From: Streptosporangium subroseum
Lineage (GTDB): Bacteria; Actinomycetota; Actinomycetes; Streptosporangiales; Streptosporangiaceae
Assembly (NCBI RefSeq): GCF_900188345.1
Contig: NZ_FZOD01000039.1
Location: 1 to 64,000 of the forward strand
DNA length: 64,000 bases
Direction of reading: 5' to 3'
Shown: piece after piece, positions 34,145 through 44,192 of the stretch
How positions within the stretch are numbered: position 1 is the first letter of the stretch
Layout of the letters: each line of letters begins with the position of its first letter
Made by a program: the position numbers and the translations under genes
The notes under the pieces: model-generated
Told to the model about the DNA's origin: nothing
Database searches by the model: none
Seen by the model: only the letters and a program-made list of their open reading frames with translations

Positions 34145-34399
34145 TCAGACACCTGTGACCTCCGGGGCGGCCTCTGCGGCAGCCTTTACGGTGACCTCTG
34201 CTTCGGCCTCCATCGCGGCCTTCGCGCCGGTGTTCCTGGCGCTGAGCGGGCGCATGTCGGTCCAGACCTGGTCGATGTGGGCCAGACAGTCCTCCTTGCC
34301 GCCGGAGAAACCGTCGGCCCGCCAGCCGTCCGGAAGGTCCTGGCCCGCGGGCCAGATCGAGTACTGCTCCTCGTGGTTGACCACGACGCGGTAACTCAC
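34145..34399 (-). CDS. MbtH-family NRPS accessory protein
   Basis: The GTG at 34399 after GGGGAG gives 84 residues. The MbtH signature is complete: NHEEQYSIWPAGQDLPDGW, GFSGGKEDCLAHIDQVWTDMRPLSAR. It binds and activates adenylation domains. The last about 20 residues (Ala/Glu/Val-rich) are an extension beyond the usual 65-70. It directly follows the two-module NRPS. Confidence 0.93.
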   Translation of the reverse strand: MSYRVVVNHEEQYSIWPAGQDLPDGWRADGFSGGKEDCLAHIDQVWTDMRPLSARNTGAKAAMEAEAEVTVKAAAEAAPEVTGV

Positions 34400-34401
34400 T
34401 T

Positions 34402-37400
34402 TCAGCTCCCCGTTTCCATGAGGCGGACGGCCTCTTCGTCGGACAGTTCGGACAGCTCGGCGACGAGCAGCTCCTCCACGGTGACCGCGAGCCCGGCCAC
34501 GGTGCTCCGCGCGAACAGCGCGCGGATCGGCACGTCCACCTCGATGGCGGCACGGAGCCTGGCGATGACGCGGGTGGCGAGCAGCGAGTGCCCGCCCAGG
34601 GCGAAGAAGTCGTCGAAGGCGCCGATCCCCTCGATCCCCAGCACCTCGCCGAAGACGTCGGCGACCAACTCCTCGGCGTCGCCGCGTGGAGCGGTCTTCG
34701 CCCGGATCTCGGTCACGGGAGCGGGCAGCGCGGCCCGGTCGAGCTTGCCGTTCGATGTCAGCGGCAGGACGTCGAGACTCACCCAGTGCGCCGGGACCAT
34801 GTAGGCGGGCAGGCCGTCGGTCAGGTGCCTGGCCAGCTCCTCGCCTCCGGCCGTGCCGACGGTGTAGCCGACCAGGGTCTCCTGGTGTACGGCCACCGCC
34901 GCCTGGCCGACGCCGGGGTGGGCCAGGAGCCGTGCCTCGATCTCGCCGAGTTCGATCCGGAAACCGCGGACCTTGACCTGGCCGTCCTCGCGACCGAGGA
35001 ACTCCAGCTGCCCGTCGGCCCGCCAGCGTGCCCGGTCGCCGGTCCGGTAGACCCGTTCGCGGCCGAGAAGGGGGAAACGTTCGCCGGTCAGCTCCGGCCT
35101 GCCGAGGTAACCGCGGGCCACCCCGGCTCCGCCGATGCACAGCTCGCCCGGGGCCCCGGGCGGTACGGGCTCACCGCGGTCGTCCAGGACCAGGACCCGG
35201 GTGTCGCCGATCGGGGTGCCGATCGGCTGCCGCCCGGGGGAGCCGTCCAGCGTGGCGGCCGTGGCGATGATCGTCGCCTCGGTGGGGCCGTAGGTGTTGA
35301 CCAGCCGGATCCGATCTCCGAAGCGCTCACGCCAGCGGGTCACCGCGGCCTCGTGCACCTGCTCGCCGCCGAGGATCACCAGGCGCAGGGCCGGAGGCCA
35401 GGCGATCTCGTCGATCTCGTCGACCAGCGCGTGCCAGTAGGCCGTGGGCAGGTCGAGCACGGTGACCCGGTCGAGGTGGTCGGGCAGGGTGACGCCGCCG
35501 TCGGGAAGGAGCCGCAGCCGGGCTCCGGCGGCCAGCGCCGGATAGATCTCCTCGGCGTGGGTGTCGAAGCTGAGCGAGGCGAACTGGACCACTCGGTCGC
35601 CGGGGTGCAGGCCGTACGCCTGGCGCATCCACGCGACGCGGGCGGCCAGGTTGCGGTGCTCGACCACGACGCCCTTGGGCGTGCCGGTGGACCCGGAGGT
35701 GTAGATCACATAAGCGGCCTCACCACCCGGCACCGCCACCTCGCCGCTCGGAGGGCTGGGCGTCCGGCCGGTCGGCGCATCGGCCGTGCGTGCGAGCGGG
35801 GTGGTGGAGGGCAGGCGGCCGGTCAGATCCGCCGAGGTGAGGACGAGGGAGGCGGCGCTGTCGGCGAGCATGAAGGCGAGGCGCTCGGCGGGGTGCTCCG
35901 GATCCAGCGGCAGGTAGGCCGCTCCCGCCCGCCAGGTCGCGAGCAGGGCGGCGACGGCGTCGGGTGACCGGTTCAGGCAGACGCCGACCACGTCACCGGG
36001 TACGACGCCGCGCGCCCGAAGGAGCGCGGCCAGCTCGTCCGCGCGGGTGTCCAACTCGGCATAGGTCAGCGCGGCGTCCCCGCACTCAACCGCGACCGCG
36101 TCCGGCGTGGTCCGTACGGTCGCCGCGAACAGATCCTGTACGGCGGTGGCCGCGGGTTGCGCGGGGCCTTCCGAGAGGCACAGGAGCAGCGCGTCGTCGT
36201 CGGCGGTGCGGAGCGGCAGCCGGGAGATCTGGTCGCCGGACGCCCCGGGCAGCGCGGTGAGGAGCAGGCGGAACCGTGCGGCCATCGCCTCGACCGTGGC
36301 CCGGTCGAACAGCTCGGTGTCGTAGACGAAGGTGAGCACCAGCTCGTGCTCGTCCTGCCAGGCCTCCAGCATGAGTTCGAGCTTGGCCTGTCGCATGCCG
36401 TGGTCGAAGCCCGTGGTGGTCAGCCCGGCGAAGGCGTCGCGGGGGCGGCCGGAGTCCTGGGTATGAAGGATGATCATGGTCTGGAACAGTGGGGTCCGGG
36501 TGAGGTCGCGTTCGACCCTCAGCGCCGTGACCAGCTCCTCGAACGGGACGCCCTGGTGGGAGAAGGCGTCCAGGACGCGGGTCTGCGTCTCCCGGAGCAG
36601 GCCGGAGAAGGTGGGGTCGGCCGACAGGTCGCCGCGCAGGACCAGGGTGTCGCTGAGGTAGCCGACGACCGGTTCGAGCTGGACCCGGTCCCGGCCCGCG
36701 GTGGCCGCGCCGACCAGGATGTCGCTCTGACCGGTGTGCCGGGACAGCAGGACCTGGTAGGCGGCGAGCAGGACCATGAACATCGTGGCGCCGTGCTCCC
36801 TGCCCAATCGGCTCAGGGCGGCGACCTCGCCCGCGGCCAGCCGGATCGTCGCCACGTCGCCTCGCCTGGAGGTCCCGGCGACGCGCGGCCGGTCGACCGG
36901 CAGGTCCAGCGGGGTGGGATCGGCGAGCATGCCCCGCCAGTAACCGAGCAGGTCGCCGGTGTCGCGCTCGCGCTGCCAGCGGGCGACGTCACCGAACTGG
37001 AGCGGCAGCGGGGGCAGTGCGTCCCGGCCCGAGTAGAGGTGCGACAGCTCGTCGACGATGAGGTTGAGCGACCAGCCGTCGCCGAGGATGTGGTGGAGCG
37101 TGACGCACAGGACGTGGTCGTCCTCGGCGATCCTGATCAGGGTGACGCGCAGGGGCGGCCGGGAGGCCAGGCCGAAGGGGGTGTTGGTCAGGGACGCGAC
37201 GCGTTCCAGCGCCTCAGCCTCATCCGCGGCGGTCGTCTCCTCGACGGCCACCGGGCCCGGCGGGTCGATGACCACGACCGGTGCGCCGTCCACCTCGGGG
37301 AACCGGGTGCGCAGACTCTCGTGGCGGGCGACCGTACCGTCCAGCGCCCTGCCGAGGGCATCGCGGTCCAGCGGTCCTCGCAGCCGCCTGACCAGGCACA

Positions 37401-40400
37401 TGTTGTAGGAGGCGTCGTCCGGGTCGAGCCGGTTGAGGAACCAGAGCCGTTCCTGTCCGTAGGAGAGCGGCGGGATCACTCCCTCCGGCCGTGGCCGTGG
37501 TCCGTCCTTCTCGCCGCCTTCCGTGCCGGCGATCAGCTCCGCCAGCCCGGCGGCCGTCGGACGCAGGAACACCTCCCGGACCGGGATCTCCACCCCGGAC
37601 AGCGCGGTGAGCCGTGCGGTGACCATGGTGGCCAGCAGGGAGTGCCCGCCGAGCGTGAAGAAATCGTCGTGTGCTCCGACCTCGGCCCCCCCGAGCGCCT
37701 CTCCGAGCACCTCGGTGAAGACCTGTGCGACCAGCCGCTCGCCCGGGGTCCGGGGCGGGGTCACGCTCCGCTCGGGCCCCGCGCTCGCCTCCGGGAGGGC
37801 GTTTCGGTCGATCTTCCCGTTCGGCGTCAGCGGCAGGGCCTCCACCGCGACGAACACGCTGGGCACCATGTAGCCGGGCAGCTCGCGCCCGGCGTGTTCC
37901 CTGAGCTCGTCGAGCAGTCCCTCGGCCGGGGGAGTCGCAATCGGTACGGCGAAGGCCACCAGCCGGTCTCCGCGTACGGCGACCACCGCCTGCCGTACGC
38001 CGGGATGGGCGTCCAGCACGGCCTCGATCTCGCCGAGCTCGATGCGGTGACCCCGGAGCTTGACCTGGTTGTCGGTCCGGCCGAGGAACTCCAGGGTGCC
38101 GTCGTTCCGATGGCGTGCGCGGTCTCCCGTGCGGTAGACCCGCGAGCCGGCGGGGCCGGGGACGAAGCGTTCGGCGGTCAGGGCCGGGCGTCCGAGGTAG
38201 CCGTCGGCGACTCCCGCGCCGCCGATGAGCAGCTCGCCCGGCACACCGATCGGGCAGGGATGACCGGCGGGGTCAAGAACGTGGACGGTGGTGTTGGCGA
38301 TCGGGCGGCCGATGACAATCTCGCCGGGATTCTCGGGGACGTCCCAGGCCGTGGACCAGATCGTGGTCTCGGTCGGGCCGTAGACGTTGACGAGCCGGTC
38401 GACCCGGGGCCGCAGCTCGCGCGCGAACCGGGGAGGCAGCGGCTCGCCGCCGGTCAGGCCCACCACGTGGGGCAGGTCCCCGGTGAGCAGGACCCGCCAC
38501 CCCGACGGGGTCGCCTGAACATGGGTCACGCCCTCGTCCCGGACCAGGCGCGCGAGCCGTACGCCGTCGCGTGCCGTCTCCGCGTCGGCGACGACCACCC
38601 GCCCGCCCGTCACCAGCGGCAGGTACAGCTCCAGGGCGGAGATGTCGAACGACAGCGAGGTCAGCGCCAGCCACACGTCCCGGGGCGAGGATCCGACCAG
38701 GGTCCGCATCGCGAGCAGGAAGTTGGTCAGCGCGCGATGGGACACCACCACGCCCTTGGGCCTCCCGGTGGACCCCGAGGTGTAGAGCACGTAGGCCGTG
38801 TCGTCCGGGCGGGGCCGCGCGGGTCCCCCGGCCCCCAGGAGAAGATCCTCCAGGTCAGGTCGCTCGGGTGCCCCGGTCTTCGGGAGGAGGTCGTCCGGGC
38901 GGGGTTGCTCGGGTGTCCCGGGGACCGGGGGGAGGTCGTCCAGGCTGGTCAGGACCAGCGCGGCCCCGGAGTCCCCGATCACGTACGAGACGCGGGCCCG
39001 CGGGTAGTCGGGGTCGACGGGGAGGTACGCCGCACCGCTCATCGCCACGCCCAGCAGCGCGACGAGCATGTCCGTGCCGCGTTCCATCTGGATCGCGACG
39101 AGGGAGCCGCGGCCGATCCCCGCGGAGGCCAGCCGCCCGGCGAGCTCCGCGGCCAGTCCGGCCAGCTCGGCATAGGTCAGCGTGCCCGCCGCCACCGCGT
39201 CCGGAGTCGCCGCGGCCTGTTCGAGCAGCAGGTCGACCAGCGTCACCTCCGGCAGCTCGGCCTCTGTCTCGTTCCACCGCTCCAGCAGCCCGAGCTCCGT
39301 GTCCGGCATTATTCGCAGAGATCCCACACGCGCCTCGGAATCCGCCACGACGGCCGCGAGCAGCTCCTTGAACCGGTCGACCAGCCGCTCGACGGTCTCG
39401 CGGTCGAACAGGTCGGTGCTGTAGATGACGGTGCCGAACAGCCGGCCGTCGTCGATCGGGGTGAGATCCATCGACAGGTCGAGCCGAGCGGGGAACCAGC
39501 CGTTGGGGAAGGGCTCGGCGTCGACTCCGGGCAGGGGATCGGTCGCGTCGCCGTGGGTGTGGAAGGCGAACAGCGTCTGGAACAGCGGGGTGCGGCTGAG
39601 ATCCCGCTCCATGTCGAGCTCGGCCACGAGGCGCTCGAAGGGGACGTCCTGCCGGGAGAGCGCGTTCAGCACGACCTTGCGGGTGCGCTTGAGCAGGTCG
39701 CCGAAGGTGGGATCGCCGGACAGGTCGCAGCGGAGGACCAGCGTGGTCGAGAGGAAACCGATCATGGTTTCGAGCTCGGTGCTCCCGCGGCCGGCCGACG
39801 GGGTGCCCACGCAGAAGTCGGTCTGGCCGGTGTGCCGGGCCAGCAGGACCTGGTAGGCGGAGAGCAGCACCATGTACGGCGTGCAGCGGGTGCGGCGGCC
39901 GAGGGCGCCGACCGCGGCGGCCAGGTCGGCGTCGATCTGGAACTCGACCTCGCTGCCCGCGCTGGTTCGCTGGGCGGGACGCGGCCGGTCGGTGGGCAGT
40001 TCGAGGGAAGGCACCCCGGCCAGCTGTCCGGCCCACCACTGGAGCTCGCGGAGTTCGGAGCCCGACGCGTGGAGGAGGCGCGTGTGCTCGCCGTACTGCA
40101 ACGGGAGGTCGGGCAGTGGCGCGGTGCCCCGGCTCCCGTAGTGGGCGGCGACCTCGGTGCGGAGGATGTTCAGCGACCAGCCGTCGCCGTTGATGTGGTG
40201 CAGGACGACGCAGAGCACATGCTCGTCGGGACCGATCTCGATGAGCGACACCCGGAACGGAGGCGCGGCCGCCAGGTCGAAGGCGGCGTTGGTGAGCGTG
40301 GAGACCAGGGCGAAGGCCTCCTTCTCGCCCGGAGCCGTCAGCCGCTCCAGGGTCACCGGCGAGGGTGGGTCGACGATCGCCAGGGGCTCTCCGGCCACCT

Positions 40401-40623
40401 CGCGGAACCGGGTCCGCAGGCTCTCGTGCCGCGCCGCCACGGCGGTGAACGCGGCCTCCAGCGCGACCGTGTCAAGACGACCTTTCAACGTGTAAACATA
40501 GGAGGTGTTGTAGCTGGGGTCGCTCGGGTCGAACCGGTGAAGAAACCACAACCGCTGCTGGCCGTAGGACAGCGGGTACTCGGCCGCCGGCTGGCGGGGA
40601 GAAATGATCTCCGGCTTGAACAC
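34402..40623 (-). CDS. Two-module non-ribosomal peptide synthetase (C-A-T-C-A-T)
   Basis: 2073 residues from a GTG after AAGGAG. C1 (about 15-440) has HHINGDG; A1 (about 450-960) has YTSGSTGRPKG and YGPTE; T1 serine is Ser995; C2 has HHILGDG; A2 has YTSGSTGTPKG; T2 serine is Ser2013. There is no epimerase, methyltransferase or thioesterase. Reading the ten pocket residues by eye against GrsA gives D-I-L-Q-L-G-V-I-W-K for A1, one change from the glycine code, and D-T-E-D-I-G-T-I-I-K for A2, whose Glu/Asp pair suggests a basic side chain such as Lys. C1 begins the protein, so it must receive an acyl or aminoacyl group from another carrier. A1 holds a repetitive linker at 38798-38932. Confidence 0.95.
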   Translation of the reverse strand: MFKPEIISPRQPAAEYPLSYGQQRLWFLHRFDPSDPSYNTSYVYTLKGRLDTVALEAAFTAVAARHESLRTRFREVAGEPLAIVDPPSPVTLERLTAPGEKEAFALVSTLTNAAFDLAAAPPFRVSLIEIGPDEHVLCVVLHHINGDGWSLNILRTEVAAHYGSRGTAPLPDLPLQYGEHTRLLHASGSELRELQWWAGQLAGVPSLELPTDRPRPAQRTSAGSEVEFQIDADLAAAVGALGRRTRCTPYMVLLSAYQVLLARHTGQTDFCVGTPSAGRGSTELETMIGFLSTTLVLRCDLSGDPTFGDLLKRTRKVVLNALSRQDVPFERLVAELDMERDLSRTPLFQTLFAFHTHGDATDPLPGVDAEPFPNGWFPARLDLSMDLTPIDDGRLFGTVIYSTDLFDRETVERLVDRFKELLAAVVADSEARVGSLRIMPDTELGLLERWNETEAELPEVTLVDLLLEQAAATPDAVAAGTLTYAELAGLAAELAGRLASAGIGRGSLVAIQMERGTDMLVALLGVAMSGAAYLPVDPDYPRARVSYVIGDSGAALVLTSLDDLPPVPGTPEQPRPDDLLPKTGAPERPDLEDLLLGAGGPARPRPDDTAYVLYTSGSTGRPKGVVVSHRALTNFLLAMRTLVGSSPRDVWLALTSLSFDISALELYLPLVTGGRVVVADAETARDGVRLARLVRDEGVTHVQATPSGWRVLLTGDLPHVVGLTGGEPLPPRFARELRPRVDRLVNVYGPTETTIWSTAWDVPENPGEIVIGRPIANTTVHVLDPAGHPCPIGVPGELLIGGAGVADGYLGRPALTAERFVPGPAGSRVYRTGDRARHRNDGTLEFLGRTDNQVKLRGHRIELGEIEAVLDAHPGVRQAVVAVRGDRLVAFAVPIATPPAEGLLDELREHAGRELPGYMVPSVFVAVEALPLTPNGKIDRNALPEASAGPERSVTPPRTPGERLVAQVFTEVLGEALGGAEVGAHDDFFTLGGHSLLATMVTARLTALSGVEIPVREVFLRPTAAGLAELIAGTEGGEKDGPRPRPEGVIPPLSYGQERLWFLNRLDPDDASYNMCLVRRLRGPLDRDALGRALDGTVARHESLRTRFPEVDGAPVVVIDPPGPVAVEETTAADEAEALERVASLTNTPFGLASRPPLRVTLIRIAEDDHVLCVTLHHILGDGWSLNLIVDELSHLYSGRDALPPLPLQFGDVARWQRERDTGDLLGYWRGMLADPTPLDLPVDRPRVAGTSRRGDVATIRLAAGEVAALSRLGREHGATMFMVLLAAYQVLLSRHTGQSDILVGAATAGRDRVQLEPVVGYLSDTLVLRGDLSADPTFSGLLRETQTRVLDAFSHQGVPFEELVTALRVERDLTRTPLFQTMIILHTQDSGRPRDAFAGLTTTGFDHGMRQAKLELMLEAWQDEHELVLTFVYDTELFDRATVEAMAARFRLLLTALPGASGDQISRLPLRTADDDALLLCLSEGPAQPAATAVQDLFAATVRTTPDAVAVECGDAALTYAELDTRADELAALLRARGVVPGDVVGVCLNRSPDAVAALLATWRAGAAYLPLDPEHPAERLAFMLADSAASLVLTSADLTGRLPSTTPLARTADAPTGRTPSPPSGEVAVPGGEAAYVIYTSGSTGTPKGVVVEHRNLAARVAWMRQAYGLHPGDRVVQFASLSFDTHAEEIYPALAAGARLRLLPDGGVTLPDHLDRVTVLDLPTAYWHALVDEIDEIAWPPALRLVILGGEQVHEAAVTRWRERFGDRIRLVNTYGPTEATIIATAATLDGSPGRQPIGTPIGDTRVLVLDDRGEPVPPGAPGELCIGGAGVARGYLGRPELTGERFPLLGRERVYRTGDRARWRADGQLEFLGREDGQVKVRGFRIELGEIEARLLAHPGVGQAAVAVHQETLVGYTVGTAGGEELARHLTDGLPAYMVPAHWVSLDVLPLTSNGKLDRAALPAPVTEIRAKTAPRGDAEELVADVFGEVLGIEGIGAFDDFFALGGHSLLATRVIARLRAAIEVDVPIRALFARSTVAGLAVTVEELLVAELSELSDEEAVRLMETGS

Positions 40624-40742
40624 GCAGAGCTCCTTCGTCGACCGCGGGCTCGTTATTTGCGAAATGGCGGCGAAAGCTGGCGCGCGAAAATCCGTTCTGC
40701 GTCAGTTTCGCCGAATCAAGCGGGGATTTGGAAGGGTTGTTT

Positions 40743-40767
40743 CTGGAAAGAAACCTTCCAGTTAGTG
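40743..40767. promoter_or_regulatory. ROK-like site E in the NRPS divergent promoter region
   Basis: An inverted repeat CTGGAA-N7-TTCCAG (40743-40761) followed by GTTAGTG. Read on the reverse strand, it matches site D at about 17 of 25 positions. It lies 120 bases before the leftward NRPS start and 220 before the rightward operon. The rest of 40624-40986 is a relatively AT-rich promoter region without genes. Confidence 0.4.
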
Positions 40768-40986
40768 CGCTGGGGGGTCAGTGTTACACCTCCGCGCCGA
40801 GGGCGCAAGACCGGTCCAACCAGTGGTTTCGCCGCCCTTTCATGCCTCTGCGAGGGGCTTGCGAGGCCAAGGCGATCATGTAAGACTGAACCTTGGCCTA
40901 AAATAGTAAAGATTGTTTCCTGTTATGACTCTACCGCTTGTACGTGTTGAGCTCATATACATCCGACCTTTATGGAGGTTCACTTG

Positions 40987-42561
40987 GTGAACCTGACCGT
41001 CCCCCAGTTGCTCAGAGAACGAGCCCTCATCGACCCCGACGGGGTCGCGCTGATCGTTCACGGTTCGGCGCCGCTCACCTACGGCCAATGGCATGAGCGA
41101 TCCACCGCGCTCGCCAACAGCCTGGTCGCGCGCGGTGTGACCAGAGGCGACCGAGTGGGCCTGGTGTTCGGAGGCGCGGACTGGGTGAACTACGCCGTGG
41201 CGTTCTGCGGGGTGCTGACGTCGGGAGCCGTGGCCGTACCGCTGTCGGATCGCCTCGCCGCGGCTGACCTGCGCTTCATGTTGGAAAACTGCCGCGCGAC
41301 CGGAGTGATCCACGCCGGCGGGCTCACCGTGCCCGAGATCGGCTGGAGCGCGACGGTCGCCGATCTGCATGCCGAAACGTCCTATGAGACGGCCGATCCA
41401 GCTCCTCCCGGACCCGGAGATCTCACGGTTTCCGGGTCCGAGCGGTCCACGGGTTCCGAGTCCGAGGGGCATGTAACTTTCAGATTCGGAGATCTCAGGG
41501 ACGTCGAGTCCGCGCACCTCAAGGATCCCGAGCCCGGAGATCTCGCGCAGATCCTCTACACCTCGGGCACCACGGGCCGTCCCAAGGGAGTTTCGGCCAC
41601 TCATGCCAATCTGGCCTACGGCTGCGGTGCCAAGCGCCGTCCGTTCGCGCATTCCACGCACCTCGTCCACGCCTTCCCGATCGGCACCAACGCCGGGCAG
41701 ACGATGCTGATCAACGCGCTCGACGCGCACCCGGCCGTGGTGACGCTGCCGCGCTTCACTCCCAGCCGCTTCGCCGCGCTGATCGAGTCCTACCGCGCGG
41801 GGACGGTCTTCCTCGTCCCCGCGATGGCCATCGAACTGATGAAGGCGGGCGTGGGGGAGCGGCACGACCTGTCCGACGTCCTGCTGCTCGGCTCGGCCGC
41901 CGCGCCCCTGCCCTCCGCCGTCGCCCAGGCGCTGACCAAGGCCTTCCCCAACGCGACGATCACCAACTACTACACCTCGACCGAGGCCGCCCCGGCTCAG
42001 ACGATCATGATGTTCGATCCGGACCGGCCGGGAAGCGTCGGCCGTCCGGTGGCCGGGGGACGGGTCAGGATCGCCACGGCCGAGGGCGAGCCGCTGGCCG
42101 CGGGGGAGACCGGCGAGGTCTGGATGCGGTCCCCGGCGGCACCGCGCGCCTACTACGGCGACCCGGAGAGCGGGACCTTCCGCAACGGCTGGGTGCGCAT
42201 GGGCGACCTGGGCCGCATCGACGCCGAGGGCTACCTCTATCTCGTCGACCGCGAGAGCGACGTGGTGAAGTCCGGCGCCTACAAGGTCTCCACGATCCAC
42301 GTCGAGGAAGCCGTCTACCAGCACCCGGCCGTGATCGAGGCCGCGGCGTTCGGGGTTCCGCACCCCGTGCTCGGAACGGTCGTCTCCGTCGCCCTGGTCA
42401 CCAGGGTTCCTCTCGCGCCCGAGGAGCTGCGGCTCTTCCTCATGGACCGGCTGGCCCCGTACGAGCTGCCCGCGCACGTCGTCACGGTCGACACCCTGCC
42501 CCGCAACGACGGAGGCAAGGTCGACAAGCGGGCCCTGCGCCGGGCGACGGAGAACGCGTGA
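40987..42561 (+). CDS. AMP-forming acyl ligase (acyl-CoA/acyl-carrier synthetase family)
   Basis: The GTG at 40987 has GGAGG eight bases upstream; the ATG at 40972 has no ribosome site. 524 residues: an ANL-family enzyme with ILYTSGTTGRPKG, NYYTSTEAAPAQ, GEVWMRS, MGDLGRIDAEGYLYLVDRESDVVKSGAYKVS and a C-terminal NDGGKVDKRAL with the catalytic Lys. It lacks the fatty-acyl-AMP ligase insertion and probably makes an acyl thioester for a carrier. Residues near 140-180 are a low-complexity insertion. Its stop overlaps the next start (TGATG). First gene of the rightward operon. Confidence 0.88.
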   Translation: MNLTVPQLLRERALIDPDGVALIVHGSAPLTYGQWHERSTALANSLVARGVTRGDRVGLVFGGADWVNYAVAFCGVLTSGAVAVPLSDRLAAADLRFMLENCRATGVIHAGGLTVPEIGWSATVADLHAETSYETADPAPPGPGDLTVSGSERSTGSESEGHVTFRFGDLRDVESAHLKDPEPGDLAQILYTSGTTGRPKGVSATHANLAYGCGAKRRPFAHSTHLVHAFPIGTNAGQTMLINALDAHPAVVTLPRFTPSRFAALIESYRAGTVFLVPAMAIELMKAGVGERHDLSDVLLLGSAAAPLPSAVAQALTKAFPNATITNYYTSTEAAPAQTIMMFDPDRPGSVGRPVAGGRVRIATAEGEPLAAGETGEVWMRSPAAPRAYYGDPESGTFRNGWVRMGDLGRIDAEGYLYLVDRESDVVKSGAYKVSTIHVEEAVYQHPAVIEAAAFGVPHPVLGTVVSVALVTRVPLAPEELRLFLMDRLAPYELPAHVVTVDTLPRNDGGKVDKRALRRATENA

Positions 42562-44192
42562 TGGCCGAGGCCGCGTTCGCCGGACAGGGAGCGGAGGTCA
42601 CCTTCACCCAGCAGGGAATGTGGGTCACCGAGCAGAACGTGAGCGTGGGGACCGCCTACCACATGCCGCTCATCGTCCACCTGAACGGCGAGCTGGACGT
42701 CGGGGCGCTGCTGGCGGCCTGCGCGGCGGTGGTGGACCGGCACCCGATGCTGGGCAGCGTGGTGACGGAGGTGGACAACGGGCTGCGGCTGGTGCCCGGC
42801 GCCCAGGTTCCCGTACGGCATACGTCGGCGCGGGACGTGCACGCGTCGGGCACGCGTGCGGCACAGGACATGCGTGCGGCGCAGGACGTGCACGCGTCGG
42901 GCACGCACACAGCGCAGGACGTGCACACGGCACAGGACGTGCACGCCGTGGAACAGGACGTGCGCACGGCGGCGGAGCAGGGAGTGCACGCGGCCGTGCG
43001 GGAGGAGATCCTGCGCGAGTTCGACCTGGAGAAGGGCCCGCTCGCCAGGTTCACCCTCTTCGAGATCGACCAGGAACGGCACCTGCTCCTCTTCGTCGCG
43101 CATCACCTGGTCTTCGACGGCCAGTCCAAGGACATCCTGGTACGCGACCTCGCCGCCCTCTACAACGGTGAGCCGCCACCCCCGCTGCACGCCGTCGACC
43201 ACGGCAGAGCCGAGCGCGACCGGGTGACCTCCATGCTCCCGGCCGCCAGGGAGTTCTGGAAGCCCAGGTGGCGCGATCCGGGCGAGACCCTCGTCCTCGG
43301 ACAGTCGCTGCGGTCCCGGCGAGCGGGCGAGGGCCGGGTGGTGCGGTTCACCGCCGACCCGTCGATCCCCGGACTGACCCGGTTCGAGGTGCTGCTGGCC
43401 GCGCTGCACGTCTGCCTCCTCGGATACGGCAACGCCGAGGTGACCACCGCCGTCGATCTGTCCACCCGGCCCTCCGAGGCGGCGGGCCACATCGGCCTGT
43501 TCGTCAACGAGCTCCCCGTCGCCTCCAGCCCGTCCCCCGAGACGACCTTCCGCGCGTTCGCCACCACCCTCCGCGCCGAACTCCGCGAGGTCTACCGGTT
43601 CCGGCAGGTGCCGCTGTCTCGCGCGATGCCCCGCATCCGGCCGCACGCCGCGCTGGTCCCCGTCTCCGTCAGCTACCGCACCCGCCACGACCCCGACCCG
43701 GTCTTCACCGGGCTCGACGCCTCGGTGGAGTGGACGGTCTCCAACCACGCGGTCCGCGGCGCGTTGCACCTGCAGTGCGTCGACGGCCCCGGCGGGCTGG
43801 AGGTCGGCCTGCGCCACGACCCGGAGGCCGTTCCCGGCGCCGCGAGGGTGGCGACCGACCTGTGTCTCCTTCTGGAACGCGCTATTCACGATCCCGACCA
43901 GCGACTGAACGAACTTCTGGAGAACGAGATGGCTTCCGTCACCACGCTGACCGACCAGGTACGTGAGATCTGGGAGGAAGTCCTGGGCATCTCGCCGATC
44001 GAGGACCACGACGACATCTTCGATCTGGGTGGTCACTCCCTGACCATCACCCAGATCATCGCCCGCATGCGCAAGCGCCTGGACGTCGAGGTCTCGCTGG
44101 ACGACTTCTTCGACAACCCGACGATCGCCGGGGTCGTGGACTCCCTCGCCGACGAGACCGGCAACGACCCCACCGGCACCGACGGTGACTGA
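42561..44192 (+). CDS. Condensation-carrier (C-T) didomain protein
   Basis: 543 residues. The C domain begins FTQQGMWVTEQNVSVGTAYHMP and has an intact HHLVFDG (His181-His182). The T domain serine is Ser493 (FDLGGHSLTITQ). There is no adenylation domain, so the T domain must be charged from elsewhere, most simply by the neighbouring ligase or the E2 subunit. A repeat-rich insertion (HTAQDVHTAQDVH) at residues about 88-145 interrupts the C domain. It overlaps E1alpha by eight bases. Confidence 0.9.
   Translation: MAEAAFAGQGAEVTFTQQGMWVTEQNVSVGTAYHMPLIVHLNGELDVGALLAACAAVVDRHPMLGSVVTEVDNGLRLVPGAQVPVRHTSARDVHASGTRAAQDMRAAQDVHASGTHTAQDVHTAQDVHAVEQDVRTAAEQGVHAAVREEILREFDLEKGPLARFTLFEIDQERHLLLFVAHHLVFDGQSKDILVRDLAALYNGEPPPPLHAVDHGRAERDRVTSMLPAAREFWKPRWRDPGETLVLGQSLRSRRAGEGRVVRFTADPSIPGLTRFEVLLAALHVCLLGYGNAEVTTAVDLSTRPSEAAGHIGLFVNELPVASSPSPETTFRAFATTLRAELREVYRFRQVPLSRAMPRIRPHAALVPVSVSYRTRHDPDPVFTGLDASVEWTVSNHAVRGALHLQCVDGPGGLEVGLRHDPEAVPGAARVATDLCLLLERAIHDPDQRLNELLENEMASVTTLTDQVREIWEEVLGISPIEDHDDIFDLGGHSLTITQIIARMRKRLDVEVSLDDFFDNPTIAGVVDSLADETGNDPTGTDGD

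Noticed and set aside
36157..40950. A 1597-codon open frame on the forward strand opposite the two-module NRPS
   Set aside because: It mirrors the codon structure of the NRPS gene in a high-GC genome and shows no domain; the NRPS strand has complete domains.
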